Positions 34,995 through 42,807 of a DNA stretch of 64,000 nt are shown here, in pieces. The notes beneath the pieces were generated by a model. It made no database searches and was not told the DNA's origin. It saw nothing but the letters and a program-made list of their open reading frames with translations. Position 1 is the stretch's first letter; each line of letters opens with the position of its first letter. The stretch lies in the NCBI RefSeq assembly GCF_030812835.1, contig NZ_JAUSTM010000004.1, positions 62,001 to 126,000 on the forward strand, read 5' to 3'. Position numbers and translations under genes: made by a program. This DNA is from Streptococcus moroccensis (lineage in GTDB: Bacteria; Bacillota; Bacilli; Lactobacillales; Streptococcaceae).

Positions 34995-35162
34995 TTACCT
35001 CCAATCTTTACGGTTAATAACTTGAAAGGCTAACCAGCCGATAAAGAGTAGTCCTCCACCTAGCGCTAGAATATGCCAGACTTCCATGATGAGCTTGACC
35101 GCTTGATTCACTGCCCAAGCACAAACTAGAAAGCCTAGAATATATGGAATGAGTTTCTTCAT
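34995..35162 (-). CDS. Two-helix small membrane protein, possible anchor of the ATPase
   Basis: Protein of 55 residues beginning MKKLIPYILGFLVCAW. It is almost entirely two hydrophobic helices (about 5-23 and 28-47) joined by a short turn, and ends in NRKDWR. AAAGGAG lies 11 nt before the ATG. Its stop overlaps the ribosome site of the VirD4-like gene, so the two are coupled. VirD4 coupling proteins normally begin with two such helices, so a split anchor is a reasonable inference. Confidence 0.7.
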   Translation of the reverse strand: MKKLIPYILGFLVCAWAVNQAVKLIMEVWHILALGGGLLFIGWLAFQVINRKDWR

Positions 35163-35207
35163 CTGGCTGGTCTCCTTTCTGATTTCAGTTATACAAGAAA
35201 GACGGCG

Positions 35208-35237
35208 AAAAGTTAAATTTCGTCTATATCAACTTTT
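35208..35237. repeat. Short inverted repeat in the 158-nt gap of the element
   Basis: AAAAGTT (35208-35214) and AACTTTT (35231-35237), overlapping a second imperfect hairpin between GACGGCGAAA and TTTCGTC. Nothing else is visible between 35163 and 35320. Could be a second transfer-origin candidate or chance. Confidence 0.25.
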
Positions 35238-35320
35238 AGAGCGATTGGAATAGATTTGAAGCAGATTAACAGTAGTTTATTTCATCATATTTTGTCCTTT
35301 TGTCTAGTCCAAGTGAGCTG

Positions 35321-35545
35321 TTATCTTCTTAAATGTTGTAACAATTCCTTATGGACTTGTAGGTAAAGGTCATTGATAGCTTGCTTCTTTTCCAGAAATT
35401 CTGCCAGAGCGATTTCTTCATCGGTATAGCCTGACGCTTGCTCTTTCTCTGTTTTATTGGTCTTTTTAAGTAGATAATGAATACACCAGGCAATTCCAAA
35501 GATACTGAAAAGCAATAGCAATCCGCTCATTTCTTGATTATCCAT
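35321..35545 (-). CDS. Small protein with one N-terminal membrane helix
   Basis: Protein of 74 residues. A hydrophobic helix at about 8-26 (LLLLFSIFGIAWCIHYLL) is followed by a charged cytoplasmic tail with a likely coiled coil (DEEIALAEFLEKKQAINDL). AGGAGGTAG precedes the ATG. It lies 10 nt after the next small gene in the same operon. No family recognised; probably an accessory of the mobilization module. Confidence 0.7.
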   Translation of the reverse strand: MDNQEMSGLLLLFSIFGIAWCIHYLLKKTNKTEKEQASGYTDEEIALAEFLEKKQAINDLYLQVHKELLQHLRR

Positions 35546-35555
35546 AACCTACCTC

Positions 35556-35816
35556 CTAGCGTAAGTGTTCGGAAGCATAGTGAGTAAAGGCACGCAAGAT
35601 ATAGTCTGTATAAACTTGAGCTTCAGGATTGTTTTTCAAGATTTCTTCTTGAATAAGCGACAGATTGCCCACTTTATACATCAAGTCTGTCGCCAGAAGT
35701 TCGCGAGCTTGGTTAGTAGACATCGCTTTGGCGAGTTCACGCGCCACTCGCAACTGATGAGGGCTTGCGATTTGCGCTAAAGTGGTATTGGTGTTGAGTT
35801 GTGGCAGTTGAGTCAT
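35556..35816 (-). CDS. Small soluble protein of the mobilization operon
   Basis: Protein of 86 residues, mainly alpha-helical (LRVARELAKAMSTNQAREL). No membrane segment and no recognised motif. AAAGGAG lies before the ATG. It is the first gene of the minus-strand operon and faces the 346-residue gene across a region with a near-perfect palindrome. A role as the operon's regulator is possible but no clear helix-turn-helix is seen. Confidence 0.7.
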   Translation of the reverse strand: MTQLPQLNTNTTLAQIASPHQLRVARELAKAMSTNQARELLATDLMYKVGNLSLIQEEILKNNPEAQVYTDYILRAFTHYASEHLR

Positions 35817-35835
35817 GAGGATTCTCCTTTGTTTT

Positions 35836-35879
35836 TGGTATAATTGAGGTATAAGGTAGCTAACTTATGGCTCTATTAT
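35836..35879. promoter_or_regulatory. Divergent promoters with an 18-bp palindromic operator
   Basis: Plus strand: TGG-TATAAT (35836-35844), an extended -10. Minus strand: TATAAT at 35879-35874. Between them is ATAAGGTAGCTAACTTAT (35851-35868), palindromic at 16 of 18 positions. GGTATAA occurs twice, 11 bp apart (35837-35843 and 35848-35854). A repressor here could control both arms of the element. Confidence 0.6.
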
Positions 35880-35947
35880 AGAAAATCAATAAAGCCAAAA
35901 GTTGCCAAAACCAGTGCCAAAATCTTGCCAGTTCGAAAGGTGTTCCT

Positions 35948-36988
35948 ATGTTTACCATTCCAACCTTATTCTCTATCGTCCTGAAGCATTCCAATAAAGC
36001 CGTCTGGTCTGACCGCAAGAAAGCTAGTGTAGGCTTGACAAGTATCCTTAATGAAGACGCTCGAGCCTACATATCCGAAACGGATTTTAATAAATACTTT
36101 AGCGGACAAAATAAAGGACGAACACTTTATGCGGTCGTCCAAGATGAGATAACAGAAAAAGGCTTTTCAAGATATATTTTTGAAGCTGAAAAGCGCCTTA
36201 TAAATACCAATTATAGAGAAAATAAGTTTTGTCTGGCTGGAACGCTGGAAGATTTTTTCGAAGCCCTCGAAGAATCTCAGAACATACCCAAGACAGTCTT
36301 ACTTGGCTTGAAGCGGTCTTTTCAGCTCAATCATGCAGATAGACCGTATCTGTTTTTAGCCGAGTGCTTATATTATGCTTTAGCTTGCCAGCATAACAAA
36401 GACCAAGATTATATTTTTCCAGATTTCAGTCAAGAAACAGATATTCTTTCTTCTCCGCTAGAAGAGTTGATTTCGAAAGCTGATGGTTATTCGAAGCGGG
36501 TTAAGCAAAATCTCAATCGATTATCTAAAGATGAAATTAAACTGTTTCAGAAAGTTGCGCCGTTTCTGTTTTATGATGAATCCTATGATGAATTATCTGG
36601 GGGTTATGTTTTAGATTATTACTTGATTTCTCACGCCGATTTTGTGGATTTGTTCGAAAAATATGGCGTTTCTGGAATGGATATTTCAAGATTGAAAGAA
36701 TATGGCTTAATTGATGGCGGTGGCAGACATGAGATAGTTGTCAAAAAAGGCGTATTGTCTGGCTTTCAGAATGACAATCTTGTTCTGACTTTCACAACTG
36801 AATTGGACAAACGAATAACTTTCGAATATAGCGCTTTTCATTTTACAGAAACCGCCAAGGCTCTGATTGAGATATTGGAGATTGAAACAAACGACGAATT
36901 CTTCCAGCATTTAGCAGAATATTTCAAGCAAGAACTGGATGGGTCTGGGGTTATAGCTGGTGTTTATGTAATGGAAGAGTTAGAATAG
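35948..36988 (+). CDS. Unknown cargo protein, 346 residues
   Basis: No confident family. The N-terminal half is helical and rich in aromatic and charged residues (KHSNKAVWSDRKKASVGL, DFNKYFSGQNKG). A region DYYLISHADFVDLFEKYG-VSGMDISRLKEYGLIDGG in the second half resembles the helix-then-GLI segment of DUF2806-like proteins. It ends with a stretch THAT-like of beta strands and FTETAKALIEILEI. No membrane helix, Walker motif or nuclease motif is obvious. A cargo position in a mobile element suggests defence, competition or element control; this is inference only. Confidence 0.75.
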   Translation: MFTIPTLFSIVLKHSNKAVWSDRKKASVGLTSILNEDARAYISETDFNKYFSGQNKGRTLYAVVQDEITEKGFSRYIFEAEKRLINTNYRENKFCLAGTLEDFFEALEESQNIPKTVLLGLKRSFQLNHADRPYLFLAECLYYALACQHNKDQDYIFPDFSQETDILSSPLEELISKADGYSKRVKQNLNRLSKDEIKLFQKVAPFLFYDESYDELSGGYVLDYYLISHADFVDLFEKYGVSGMDISRLKEYGLIDGGGRHEIVVKKGVLSGFQNDNLVLTFTTELDKRITFEYSAFHFTETAKALIEILEIETNDEFFQHLAEYFKQELDGSGVIAGVYVMEELE

Positions 36989-37010
36989 ATTTTGGCTATT
37001 TCAGTTAAAT

Positions 37011-37046
37011 ATGGTTATGTGGTATAATTGTAAATAGAATAACCAT
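37011..37046 (+). promoter_or_regulatory. TATAAT enclosed in an inverted repeat
   Basis: ATGGTTAT (37011-37018) and ATAACCAT (37039-37046) flank TGG-TATAAT (extended -10, TATAAT at 37023-37028). It lies 167 nt before the next ATG, upstream of another promoter. It may be an operator-controlled promoter. Confidence 0.4.
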
Positions 37047-37145
37047 AGTATTAACATTTTCAATTTTTTCAATATCTAGTTCTATGCAACCCTTAATACG
37101 TTTGATGATATGTGTAAAACTATGAGTTGTAAAAGAAAAAATTAC

Positions 37146-37174
37146 TTGATAAAACCATGCAAAAATGTTATAGT
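37146..37174 (+). promoter_or_regulatory. Promoter of the 171-residue protein gene
   Basis: TTGATA (37146-37151), 17-nt spacer, TATAGT (37169-37174), followed by AGGAGATGAT and the ATG at 37213. Confidence 0.65.
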
Positions 37175-37212
37175 ACTAAGTAGAAATTTAAAAAAAGATA
37201 GGAGATGATAGA

Positions 37213-37728
37213 ATGGGACTGTTTGGTTTATTTGGAGGCAAGAAAACGATTGAGTTAGATAAAGCAAAAAGCGATGAAAACAAAAATCGCATGAGAGAAA
37301 TTTTTGATAATAAAGTAGATAATGGTTCGGAATATAAAATAGTTTACGCTTATTCAGAAGATATAGGCGGAGCAAATTTTGCAGTACTTCGTACTGTTTC
37401 CTATAAGTACAGAAGTTTTATACTGGGCTATAAGGAAAATGATTTAAGTTTAGTCTTTCTTGAAGTGAGCCCTGATTTAAATCAGGTTGGAGAAGCACTT
37501 TTGTATAAACCACAAGATGTAAAGAAAACCAATTTTACAAAGATGGTAGGTGCATATTATCTACAGTATGGAAGTTCATTCAAGAAAGAATTTTTCAACT
37601 TTTTTGTTCCTGAGACTATTGAGGATATAGTTAACCATGATTGGTATGACGAAGATACTTTTACCTACATTGACCAAAGAGAAGTACATGGTAGCTGGGT
37701 GGATTTTTGGAATAAATTTTGTAAATAA
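37213..37728 (+). CDS. Unknown cargo protein, 171 residues
   Basis: Soluble protein beginning MGLFGLFGGKKTIELDK. The middle region (IVYAYSEDIGGANFAVLRTV, SFILGYKENDLSLVFLEVSP) suggests a mixed alpha/beta fold. No catalytic motif recognised. AGGAGATGA serves as ribosome site. The A+T content is clearly higher than in the mobilization genes, so it was probably acquired separately. It is followed by a small membrane protein 13 nt away, in the same transcript. Confidence 0.7.
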   Translation: MGLFGLFGGKKTIELDKAKSDENKNRMREIFDNKVDNGSEYKIVYAYSEDIGGANFAVLRTVSYKYRSFILGYKENDLSLVFLEVSPDLNQVGEALLYKPQDVKKTNFTKMVGAYYLQYGSSFKKEFFNFFVPETIEDIVNHDWYDEDTFTYIDQREVHGSWVDFWNKFCK

Positions 37729-37741
37729 ACGGTAATTTATT

Positions 37742-37963
37742 ATGAATATGTTACCAAATTATATTTTGGCTTTTATACTTACAGTATTCCTAATATATAG
37801 TTTTATAAATATAAAAGTTAAGAAAGCTAAGGTTAGCAACGGCTGTCTTTATGGCATAGGTGTTTTTATTGCAATATTATTACTTGGAATGTCTATTTAT
37901 GGAATAATATTTAATATTCCATTAGGACAAGTGCAACTAATGATAGAAAATAGCTTCAAATAA
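37742..37963 (+). CDS. Small membrane protein, 73 residues
   Basis: Two hydrophobic helices (about 6-22, YILAFILTVFLIYSFI, and 36-56, YGIGVFIAILLLGMSIYGII) separated by a basic loop (KVKKAKV). The only ribosome site is weak (GGTAATTT). It is paired with the 171-residue protein; a two-gene unit of a soluble and a small membrane protein is a common layout of immunity or toxin pairs, but there is no direct evidence here. Confidence 0.6.
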   Translation: MNMLPNYILAFILTVFLIYSFINIKVKKAKVSNGCLYGIGVFIAILLLGMSIYGIIFNIPLGQVQLMIENSFK

Positions 37964-37980
37964 GGAAATATAGATTTGAG

Positions 37981-38012
37981 AAACAGTAGATCGAAAGGTT
38001 TACTGTTTTTTT
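37981..38012 (+). terminator. Terminator after the cargo pair
   Basis: Stem AAACAGTA / TACTGTTT (37981-37988 and 38001-38008) followed by TTTT. Confidence 0.75.
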
Positions 38013-38046
38013 GTTGCTTAGAATTTGAAAGGGAGGAAAACAGAAA

Positions 38047-38518
38047 ATGAAAAATATAGATGAAAAAATTTTAATGGCAGAAGAAGAAATTAAGCAGTTA
38101 CAAAACAAAAGAAAAAAAGCTCATCAGTCAGCAGAAACAGGAAGAACGAAAGAAAAGAGATAGACGGCTTTATGAAAAAGGAGCAGTCTTTGAAAGTATC
38201 TTTACCGAAAGCAAAGACTTTCCATTTATATCTGAATCGTTTATTTTAGTATCAGCAGTTTCGTTTTTTATCTATATAGTTAGAGTTATTATAAAAATTG
38301 TTATGTCTAACCATCATATAGCAGCAGAATATAGACAAAAAGCAGCCTTAACTCGCTTCTATCAAGCTTTAACCTATTCTGAGGATAGTATTGATAAGGA
38401 AGAGCGTCTAATTATTATAAATGCCTTATTCGGTAGAGTTGAGACAGGGTTAGTTAAAACAGACACATCTAATGATTCTGACGCTATAAAAGCCCTACTA
38501 TCTAAGAGTATAAAATAA
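38047..38518 (+). pseudogene. DUF3847-like mobile-element protein split by a frameshift in an A7 run
   Basis: The ATG at 38047 (GGGAGG upstream) opens a 38-residue frame that ends at TAG. A +1 shift at the seven-A run (38112-38118) joins it to a long second frame that reads KLISQQKQEERKKRDRRL, then YEKGAVFESIF, a membrane helix and the ATG-started part at 38303-38518. The joined product (about 156 residues) has the layout of DUF3847 proteins in its first 70 residues. One A too many in the run (mutation or sequencing error) explains it; transcriptional slippage is also possible. Confidence 0.7.
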
Positions 38519-38547
38519 AAGGATAGTCATTCAACAACTATCCTTTT
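38517..38547. terminator. Bidirectional terminator at the right end of the element
   Basis: Eleven-bp stem AAAAGGATAGT / ACTATCCTTTT (38517-38527 and 38537-38547) with T and A runs. It separates the last gene of the element from the broken hydrolase gene. Confidence 0.82.
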
Positions 38548-38659
38548 TATGTGTTTGAATAAGGTGTATGAACTCAGATTTTTTAGACTGCTGAGTGTCA
38601 TACTTCCTTTAACGGTGAGTTTTTTGTGTTTCACGTAGAATAGTATCTCGCTCCAAACC

Positions 38660-39244
38660 TTACAAGCTAGTTGGTAAAAGATGAGCATAGTGTACTTCTT
38701 TGATGCCCTTAGATAATAAGATGTCTCAACTTTTGATAATCGTCGCATCTTTGAACAATGGGACTTGATCCAGAGGATATAAGTCCCCCACAAAGGCGTG
38801 TCCACTATCTAAGACCAAGGAGATACTGTCTTTTGTATGACCAGGTGTCCAGAGAATCTCTCCATCTATCCCTAAACCAGCCAAAAAGTCTCTACTATTT
38901 CTGATCGAAATAACTAAGGTAAGCTCATCAACAATGGGCTTAAAAGTCTGATTCTTCTCTTTTTCAAAGATAGCGTCAGATTGATGCAAATAATCCTTTT
39001 GTTTATCTAGCACTACTAGCCTAATCCCCAGGTCAACTAAATCTTGAGCAATCCCCATGTGGTCAGGATGATAGTGGCTAATGATAAGATGGGAAATATC
39101 AGAAACTGTCACACCCAAAGCTTTTATACCTTTGAAAAAGGCTGGCAAAGTGCCTGCCCAATCGGTATCAAAAAGCAGATACTTCGCTTTTCCTTTGATG
39201 AGTTAGGTTCTCGTATTGCCATAAAGCAACTCTTGGTAGTCCAT
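38660..39244 (-). pseudogene. Metallo-beta-lactamase-fold hydrolase, broken by two stop codons
   Basis: From the ATG at 39244 a single frame runs 195 codons with two in-frame stops. TAA at codon 14 replaces a Tyr-like position before LIKGKAKYLLFDTDWAGTL. TGA at 38726-38728 replaces Trp in KS-W-DILLSKGIKEVHYAH. Between them the metal-binding motif HYHPDHMG is intact, as are GEILWTPGHTKDS and AFVGDLYPLD. The intact segment (38726-39148) could still be translated from an internal TTG but would lack the N-terminal strands. It lies between the mobile element and rsmA. Confidence 0.85.
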
Positions 39245-39247
39245 TTT

Positions 39248-40120
39248 TTAGAGCCCTGCTTCCTGAAGTGCATCTGCTAGCCGGGCAAAATCTTCAAGAC
39301 CGAGCGCTTCGCCTCGAACAGACGGTGCTAGGCCTGCCTGACTTAAGGCTTTTTCCAACTGGCTTTTAATCTCTTCTGATTTACCAAAATGATTGGTCAA
39401 GTTATTCCACAGGGTCTTTCTGCGGTGGACAAAACTGGCCTTGGATACGCGGAACAAAAAATCCTCATCTTTGACCTCAACCAAGGGTTGTTCCCGACGA
39501 ACCATCTTCAAAATAGCCGAGTCCACATTGGGAGCAGGCACAAAAACGGTCCGTGGCACGATAAAGGCCACCTTGGCCGTCATGTAGTACTGGACTGCGA
39601 TGGACAAGGAACCATAGGCCTTGGTGTTTGGCTCAGCTGAAATCCGGTCTGCCACCTCTTTTTGCATCATGACCACAAATTCTGAAAAAGGAATCTTGCT
39701 CTCAATCAGGTGCATAAGGATCGGCGTGGTAATGTAGTAGGGCAGGTTAGCCACAATCTTGATGGGCAAGTCTGGATTCTTAAAAGCCTTGATTTGGGTC
39801 TGCAAATCCGCCTTCAAAATATCCTGATTGACCACTTGGACATTGTCAAAATCGCGCAAGGTATCCGCCAAAATCGGAATCAAGCGGTCATCAATCTCAA
39901 AGGCCATGACCTCGGCTGCATTTTCAGCCAAAAATTCTGTCAAAGCCCCAATACCAGGGCCAATCTCAATGACGTTGACCGACTTGTCAATCTCAGCCGT
40001 ATCCACGATTTTTTGTAAAATATTGGTATCGGTCAAAAAGTTCTGACCGAAGGATTTCTTAAAGGTGAAGCCGTGACGGTCCAAAACCGCCTTGGTCACA
40101 CTGTAATCTGCAATTCTCAT
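39248..40120 (-). CDS. rsmA: 16S rRNA dimethyladenosine transferase
   Basis: Dimethylates two adjacent adenosines in helix 45 of 16S rRNA late in small-subunit assembly (KsgA). The protein is 290 residues. SAM-binding motifs: [10 protein letters not shown] (22-31), [15 protein letters not shown] (about 50-64), and [12 protein letters not shown], the catalytic NLPY. AGAAAG precedes the ATG. It is located after rnmV, as in most Firmicutes. Confidence 0.96.
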   Translation of the reverse strand: MRIADYSVTKAVLDRHGFTFKKSFGQNFLTDTNILQKIVDTAEIDKSVNVIEIGPGIGALTEFLAENAAEVMAFEIDDRLIPILADTLRDFDNVQVVNQDILKADLQTQIKAFKNPDLPIKIVANLPYYITTPILMHLIESKIPFSEFVVMMQKEVADRISAEPNTKAYGSLSIAVQYYMTAKVAFIVPRTVFVPAPNVDSAILKMVRREQPLVEVKDEDFLFRVSKASFVHRRKTLWNNLTNHFGKSEEIKSQLEKALSQAGLAPSVRGEALGLEDFARLADALQEAGL

Positions 40121-40167
40121 CTGTTTTCTTTCTATTTCGATATCTTAAAATATCATATCACATTATG

Positions 40168-40746
40168 TCAATAAGAACTATCCTCATACTTTCTCATCGC
40201 TTGCTCAATGTCTTCCAAGGTCAGCCCAAAGAGTTCCAAGCGTTTGAGGAGTTGTTTGCCGTTGGTATAACCTATTCGGAGCTGTTCTCCAAGGAATTCC
40301 CGGCGTTTGCGGCTATCGCTCCCCATGAGAAAACCTAATGCTATTAGATCGGAGGTCGCGATATCAAAATGATTCTCATCATCATAAGAGCCCAGTACAC
40401 GAGACAGGGCTTTTTCTAAATCCTCAAAACAAGCATGCTCAACTCCTAGTGAGCGCCCCTTAGACTTGGAACCCGGTGCAGCTTCTTCACGATTTAAAAA
40501 AGCATGTTTTGCCGTTGGAGCTGCCTCCATGATTAATTTTCGGATACGTTCGCCATTGAAGTCTGGATCTGTAAAGACGATCACGCCACGCAACTCATTT
40601 AAACGGTCAATTCGCTCCAAATCCTCATCGGTGATCGCAGATCCTCTAGTTTCATAGGTGTCTACATCATAGAATCTTTTCAAGTTAGCAGTATCATCTT
40701 TTCCTTCGACCACAATCACTTCTTGGATGATCTTTTTCTCAGTCAA
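40168..40746 (-). CDS. rnmV: Ribonuclease M5
   Basis: Matures the ends of 5S rRNA. The protein is 192 residues with an N-terminal Toprim domain (EVIVVEGKDD at about 8-17, VIVFTDPDFNGERIRK for the DxD acid cluster) and a C-terminal helical region. I place the start at TTG 40746, which gives the family's normal N-terminus (LTEKKIIQEV). It has AGAGG 10 nt upstream and overlaps the tatD stop by 8 nt. Longer in-frame starts lie inside tatD. Confidence 0.93.
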   Translation of the reverse strand: MTEKKIIQEVIVVEGKDDTANLKRFYDVDTYETRGSAITDEDLERIDRLNELRGVIVFTDPDFNGERIRKLIMEAAPTAKHAFLNREEAAPGSKSKGRSLGVEHACFEDLEKALSRVLGSYDDENHFDIATSDLIALGFLMGSDSRKRREFLGEQLRIGYTNGKQLLKRLELFGLTLEDIEQAMRKYEDSSY

Positions 40747-41509
40747 GTTTGAAAAACCTCTTTGCATTTTCTGTTGTGGCTTTAGCGACTTCTTCAACAG
40801 ATAGACCTTTTAGGTCTGCAATTTTCTCAACCACATAGCGGGTATAGGCCGTCTTGTTTTCCCTGCCACGTTTTGGTACTGGAGCTAAGTAGGGAGCGTC
40901 TGTCTCCACCAAGAGTTTATCCAGTGGGATTTTTGTCGCGACTTCATGCAAGTCCTCAGACTTCTTAAAGGTCACCACACCAGATAGAGAAATCATCATG
41001 CCCAAGTCCATAAATCGCTCTGCCATTCCCCAAGAGCCCGAGTAAGAGTGCATAATCCCACCACGGGGCCCAACGCCCTCACTGGCAATCACGGCATAAG
41101 TATCGTCTAAAGCATCTCTTGTGTGGACCACAAAGGGCAAGTCCAGCTCTTTGGACAGCTGGATTTGACGGCGAAATACGGCTTCCTGCACATCCTGTGG
41201 ATCCTCCATCCAGTAATAATCTAGACCGATTTCTCCAAGTGCAAGGACTTTTTGGTGTTGAAGTTTCTTGCGTAGATAGATCTCCGTCTCTTTTGTATAA
41301 CTTCCGGCCTCCGTTGGATGCCAACCGATGGTAGCATAAACCTGTGGAAACCGCTCAGCTAGCTCAATCGCCTTCTCGATGGTTGTGTGGTCAAATCCAA
41401 CCACATTGTGAAGCATCACGCCCATTTCTTGGGCTAAAGCCAACTCGTCTGCTTCTCGGCCACAAAATGTTTCTATATTTAAATGTGTGTGCGTATCAAA
41501 AATTTCCAT
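40739..41509 (-). CDS. TatD-family metal-dependent hydrolase
   Basis: Putative DNase/hydrolase of 256 residues. Metal-binding motif DTHTHLN at residues 4-10; further ligands in GEIGLDYYW, VVHTRDA, HSYSGS and ETDAPYLAP. The ATG at 41509 gives the standard N-terminus MEIFDTHTH; the frame is open to 41551. TatD-rnmV-rsmA is a conserved block, expressed together judging from the 8-nt overlap with rnmV. Confidence 0.93.
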   Translation of the reverse strand: MEIFDTHTHLNIETFCGREADELALAQEMGVMLHNVVGFDHTTIEKAIELAERFPQVYATIGWHPTEAGSYTKETEIYLRKKLQHQKVLALGEIGLDYYWMEDPQDVQEAVFRRQIQLSKELDLPFVVHTRDALDDTYAVIASEGVGPRGGIMHSYSGSWGMAERFMDLGMMISLSGVVTFKKSEDLHEVATKIPLDKLLVETDAPYLAPVPKRGRENKTAYTRYVVEKIADLKGLSVEEVAKATTENAKRFFKLD

Positions 41510-41530
41510 GGTTCTATTGTAACACAAAAA

Positions 41531-41548
41531 AGAGAGCCGAAGCTCTCT
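41531..41548 (-). terminator. gap terminator
   Basis: AGAGAGC / GCTCTCT stem with a TTCG loop on the minus strand and a T6 tail, directly downstream of the GAPDH stop codon. Confidence 0.9.
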
Positions 41549-41557
41549 CATTTGTTA

Positions 41558-42568
41558 TTATTTAGCAATTTTTGCGAAGTACTCAAGCGTACGAACCAAT
41601 TGCGCAGTGTATGACATTTCGTTGTCATACCAAGATACAGTTTTAACCAATTGTTTACCGTCTACAGTCAACACTTTAGTTTGAGTAGCATCAAACAATG
41701 AACCAAATGAGCTACCTACGATATCTGAAGAAACGATTTCGTCTTCAGTGTAACCGTATGAATCGTTAGCTGCTTCTTTCATCACTTTGTTGATTTCATC
41801 AACAGTAACATCTTTGTCCAAAACAGTTACCAATTCAGTTACAGAACCTGTTGGAACTGGAACACGTTGAGCAGCACCGTCAAGTTTACCGTTCAAGTCA
41901 GGAATAACAAGACCGATTGCTTTAGCAGCACCAGTTGAGTTAGGAACGATGTTAGCTGCAGCAGCACGTGCACGACGGAAGTCGCCTTTACGGTGTGGAG
42001 CATCCAAAGTCATTTGGTCACCAGTGTAACCGTGGATAGTTGTCATCAAACCTTGTTGGATACCAAATGCATCGTGAAGAGCTTTAGCCATTGGTGCCAA
42101 ACAGTTAGTTGTACATGATGCACCAGAGATAACTGTTTCAGAACCATCGAGGATATCATGGTTAGTGTTAAATACAACAGTCTTAACATCGTTACCACCA
42201 GGTGCTGTGATAACAACTTTTTTAGCACCATTTTCGTGCAAGTGTTTTTCAGCGCCTTCTTTAGAAGCAAAGAAACCAGTTGCTTCCAATACGATATCTA
42301 CTTCTTGAGAAGCCCAGTCAATTTTTGTTGGGTCTGGTTCAGCTGAAACAGCGATGAAGTCACCATTCACATTGAAACCACCGTCAACAACTTCAACAGT
42401 ACCGTCGAAACGACCTTGAGTTGTATCATATTTCAAAAGATGTGCAAGCATTGCTGGGTCAGTCAAGTCGTTAATACGAACAACTTCAACACCTTCAACA
42501 TTTTGGATACGACGGAGAGCAAGACGACCGATACGTCCGAAACCGTTAATACCAACTTTAACTACCAT
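41558..42568 (-). CDS. gap: Glyceraldehyde-3-phosphate dehydrogenase
   Basis: Glycolytic NAD-dependent enzyme; in pathogenic streptococci the same protein is surface-exposed and binds plasmin (Plr). The protein is 336 residues from the ATG at 42568. It has the NAD-binding [10 protein letters not shown], the catalytic Cys in [12 protein letters not shown] (around residue 150), and WYDNEMSY at the C-terminus. Codon use is highly biased, as for very abundant proteins. It is monocistronic, between two strong terminators, with its own promoter. AGGAGGG lies before the ATG. Confidence 0.97.
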   Translation of the reverse strand: MVVKVGINGFGRIGRLALRRIQNVEGVEVVRINDLTDPAMLAHLLKYDTTQGRFDGTVEVVDGGFNVNGDFIAVSAEPDPTKIDWASQEVDIVLEATGFFASKEGAEKHLHENGAKKVVITAPGGNDVKTVVFNTNHDILDGSETVISGASCTTNCLAPMAKALHDAFGIQQGLMTTIHGYTGDQMTLDAPHRKGDFRRARAAAANIVPNSTGAAKAIGLVIPDLNGKLDGAAQRVPVPTGSVTELVTVLDKDVTVDEINKVMKEAANDSYGYTEDEIVSSDIVGSSFGSLFDATQTKVLTVDGKQLVKTVSWYDNEMSYTAQLVRTLEYFAKIAK

Positions 42569-42677
42569 GTGTGATTCCCTCCTTATGAAAATCAAAAATA
42601 TTTGTTCAGAGGCAAGCCTCTACGTTATTGTGAAATAAGTCACTTAGAAGTATTCCAGTAAACCTTTCAACATTTCT

Positions 42678-42706
42678 ATTATATAACTTTTCAAGACCTT
42701 TTGCAA
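42678..42706 (-). promoter_or_regulatory. gap promoter
   Basis: TTGCAA (42706-42701), exactly 17 nt, TATAAT (42683-42678). This leaves a roughly 105-nt untranslated leader before the ATG at 42568. Confidence 0.8.
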
Positions 42707-42777
42707 GATTTTTTCATATACTAGCCAATTGTTTATCACGACATAATGTTTTACGATCAGTCATCGGACTAAAAAAA

Positions 42778-42795
42778 GGAGACCTTACGGTCCCC
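42778..42795 (-). terminator. fusA terminator
   Basis: GGGGACC / GGTCTCC stem (one G-U pair) with a GTAA loop on the minus strand, followed by a run of seven Ts. Confidence 0.82.
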
Positions 42796-42807
42796 CTAAC
42801 AAAGCTC

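Larger units (their letters stand above)
29907..38550. mobile_element. Integrated mobilizable-type element with serine recombinase (boundaries approximate)
   Basis: Between tRNA-Leu and the rsmA region lies about 8.6 kb of accessory DNA. It has a large serine recombinase and TnpW-like protein, a replication-relaxation protein, a VirD4/TraG-like ATPase, small membrane proteins, and a divergent AT-rich arm of unknown genes. No duplicated tRNA end is visible at the right side, as expected for a serine recombinase, which leaves only a 2-bp or short core. The exact ends cannot be read from this sequence: the left end lies in 29907-29975, the right end in about 38520-38660. Type IV secretion channel genes are absent, so it would need a helper element to transfer. 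Confidence 0.75.

Noticed and set aside
29907-38550. CRISPR array or phage structural genes in the accessory region
   Set aside because: No regularly spaced repeats and no capsid, tail or terminase-like proteins were seen.
38527-38805. Open frame of 92 codons on the minus strand
   Set aside because: It runs out of frame through the hydrolase pseudogene and the terminator, with no ribosome site.
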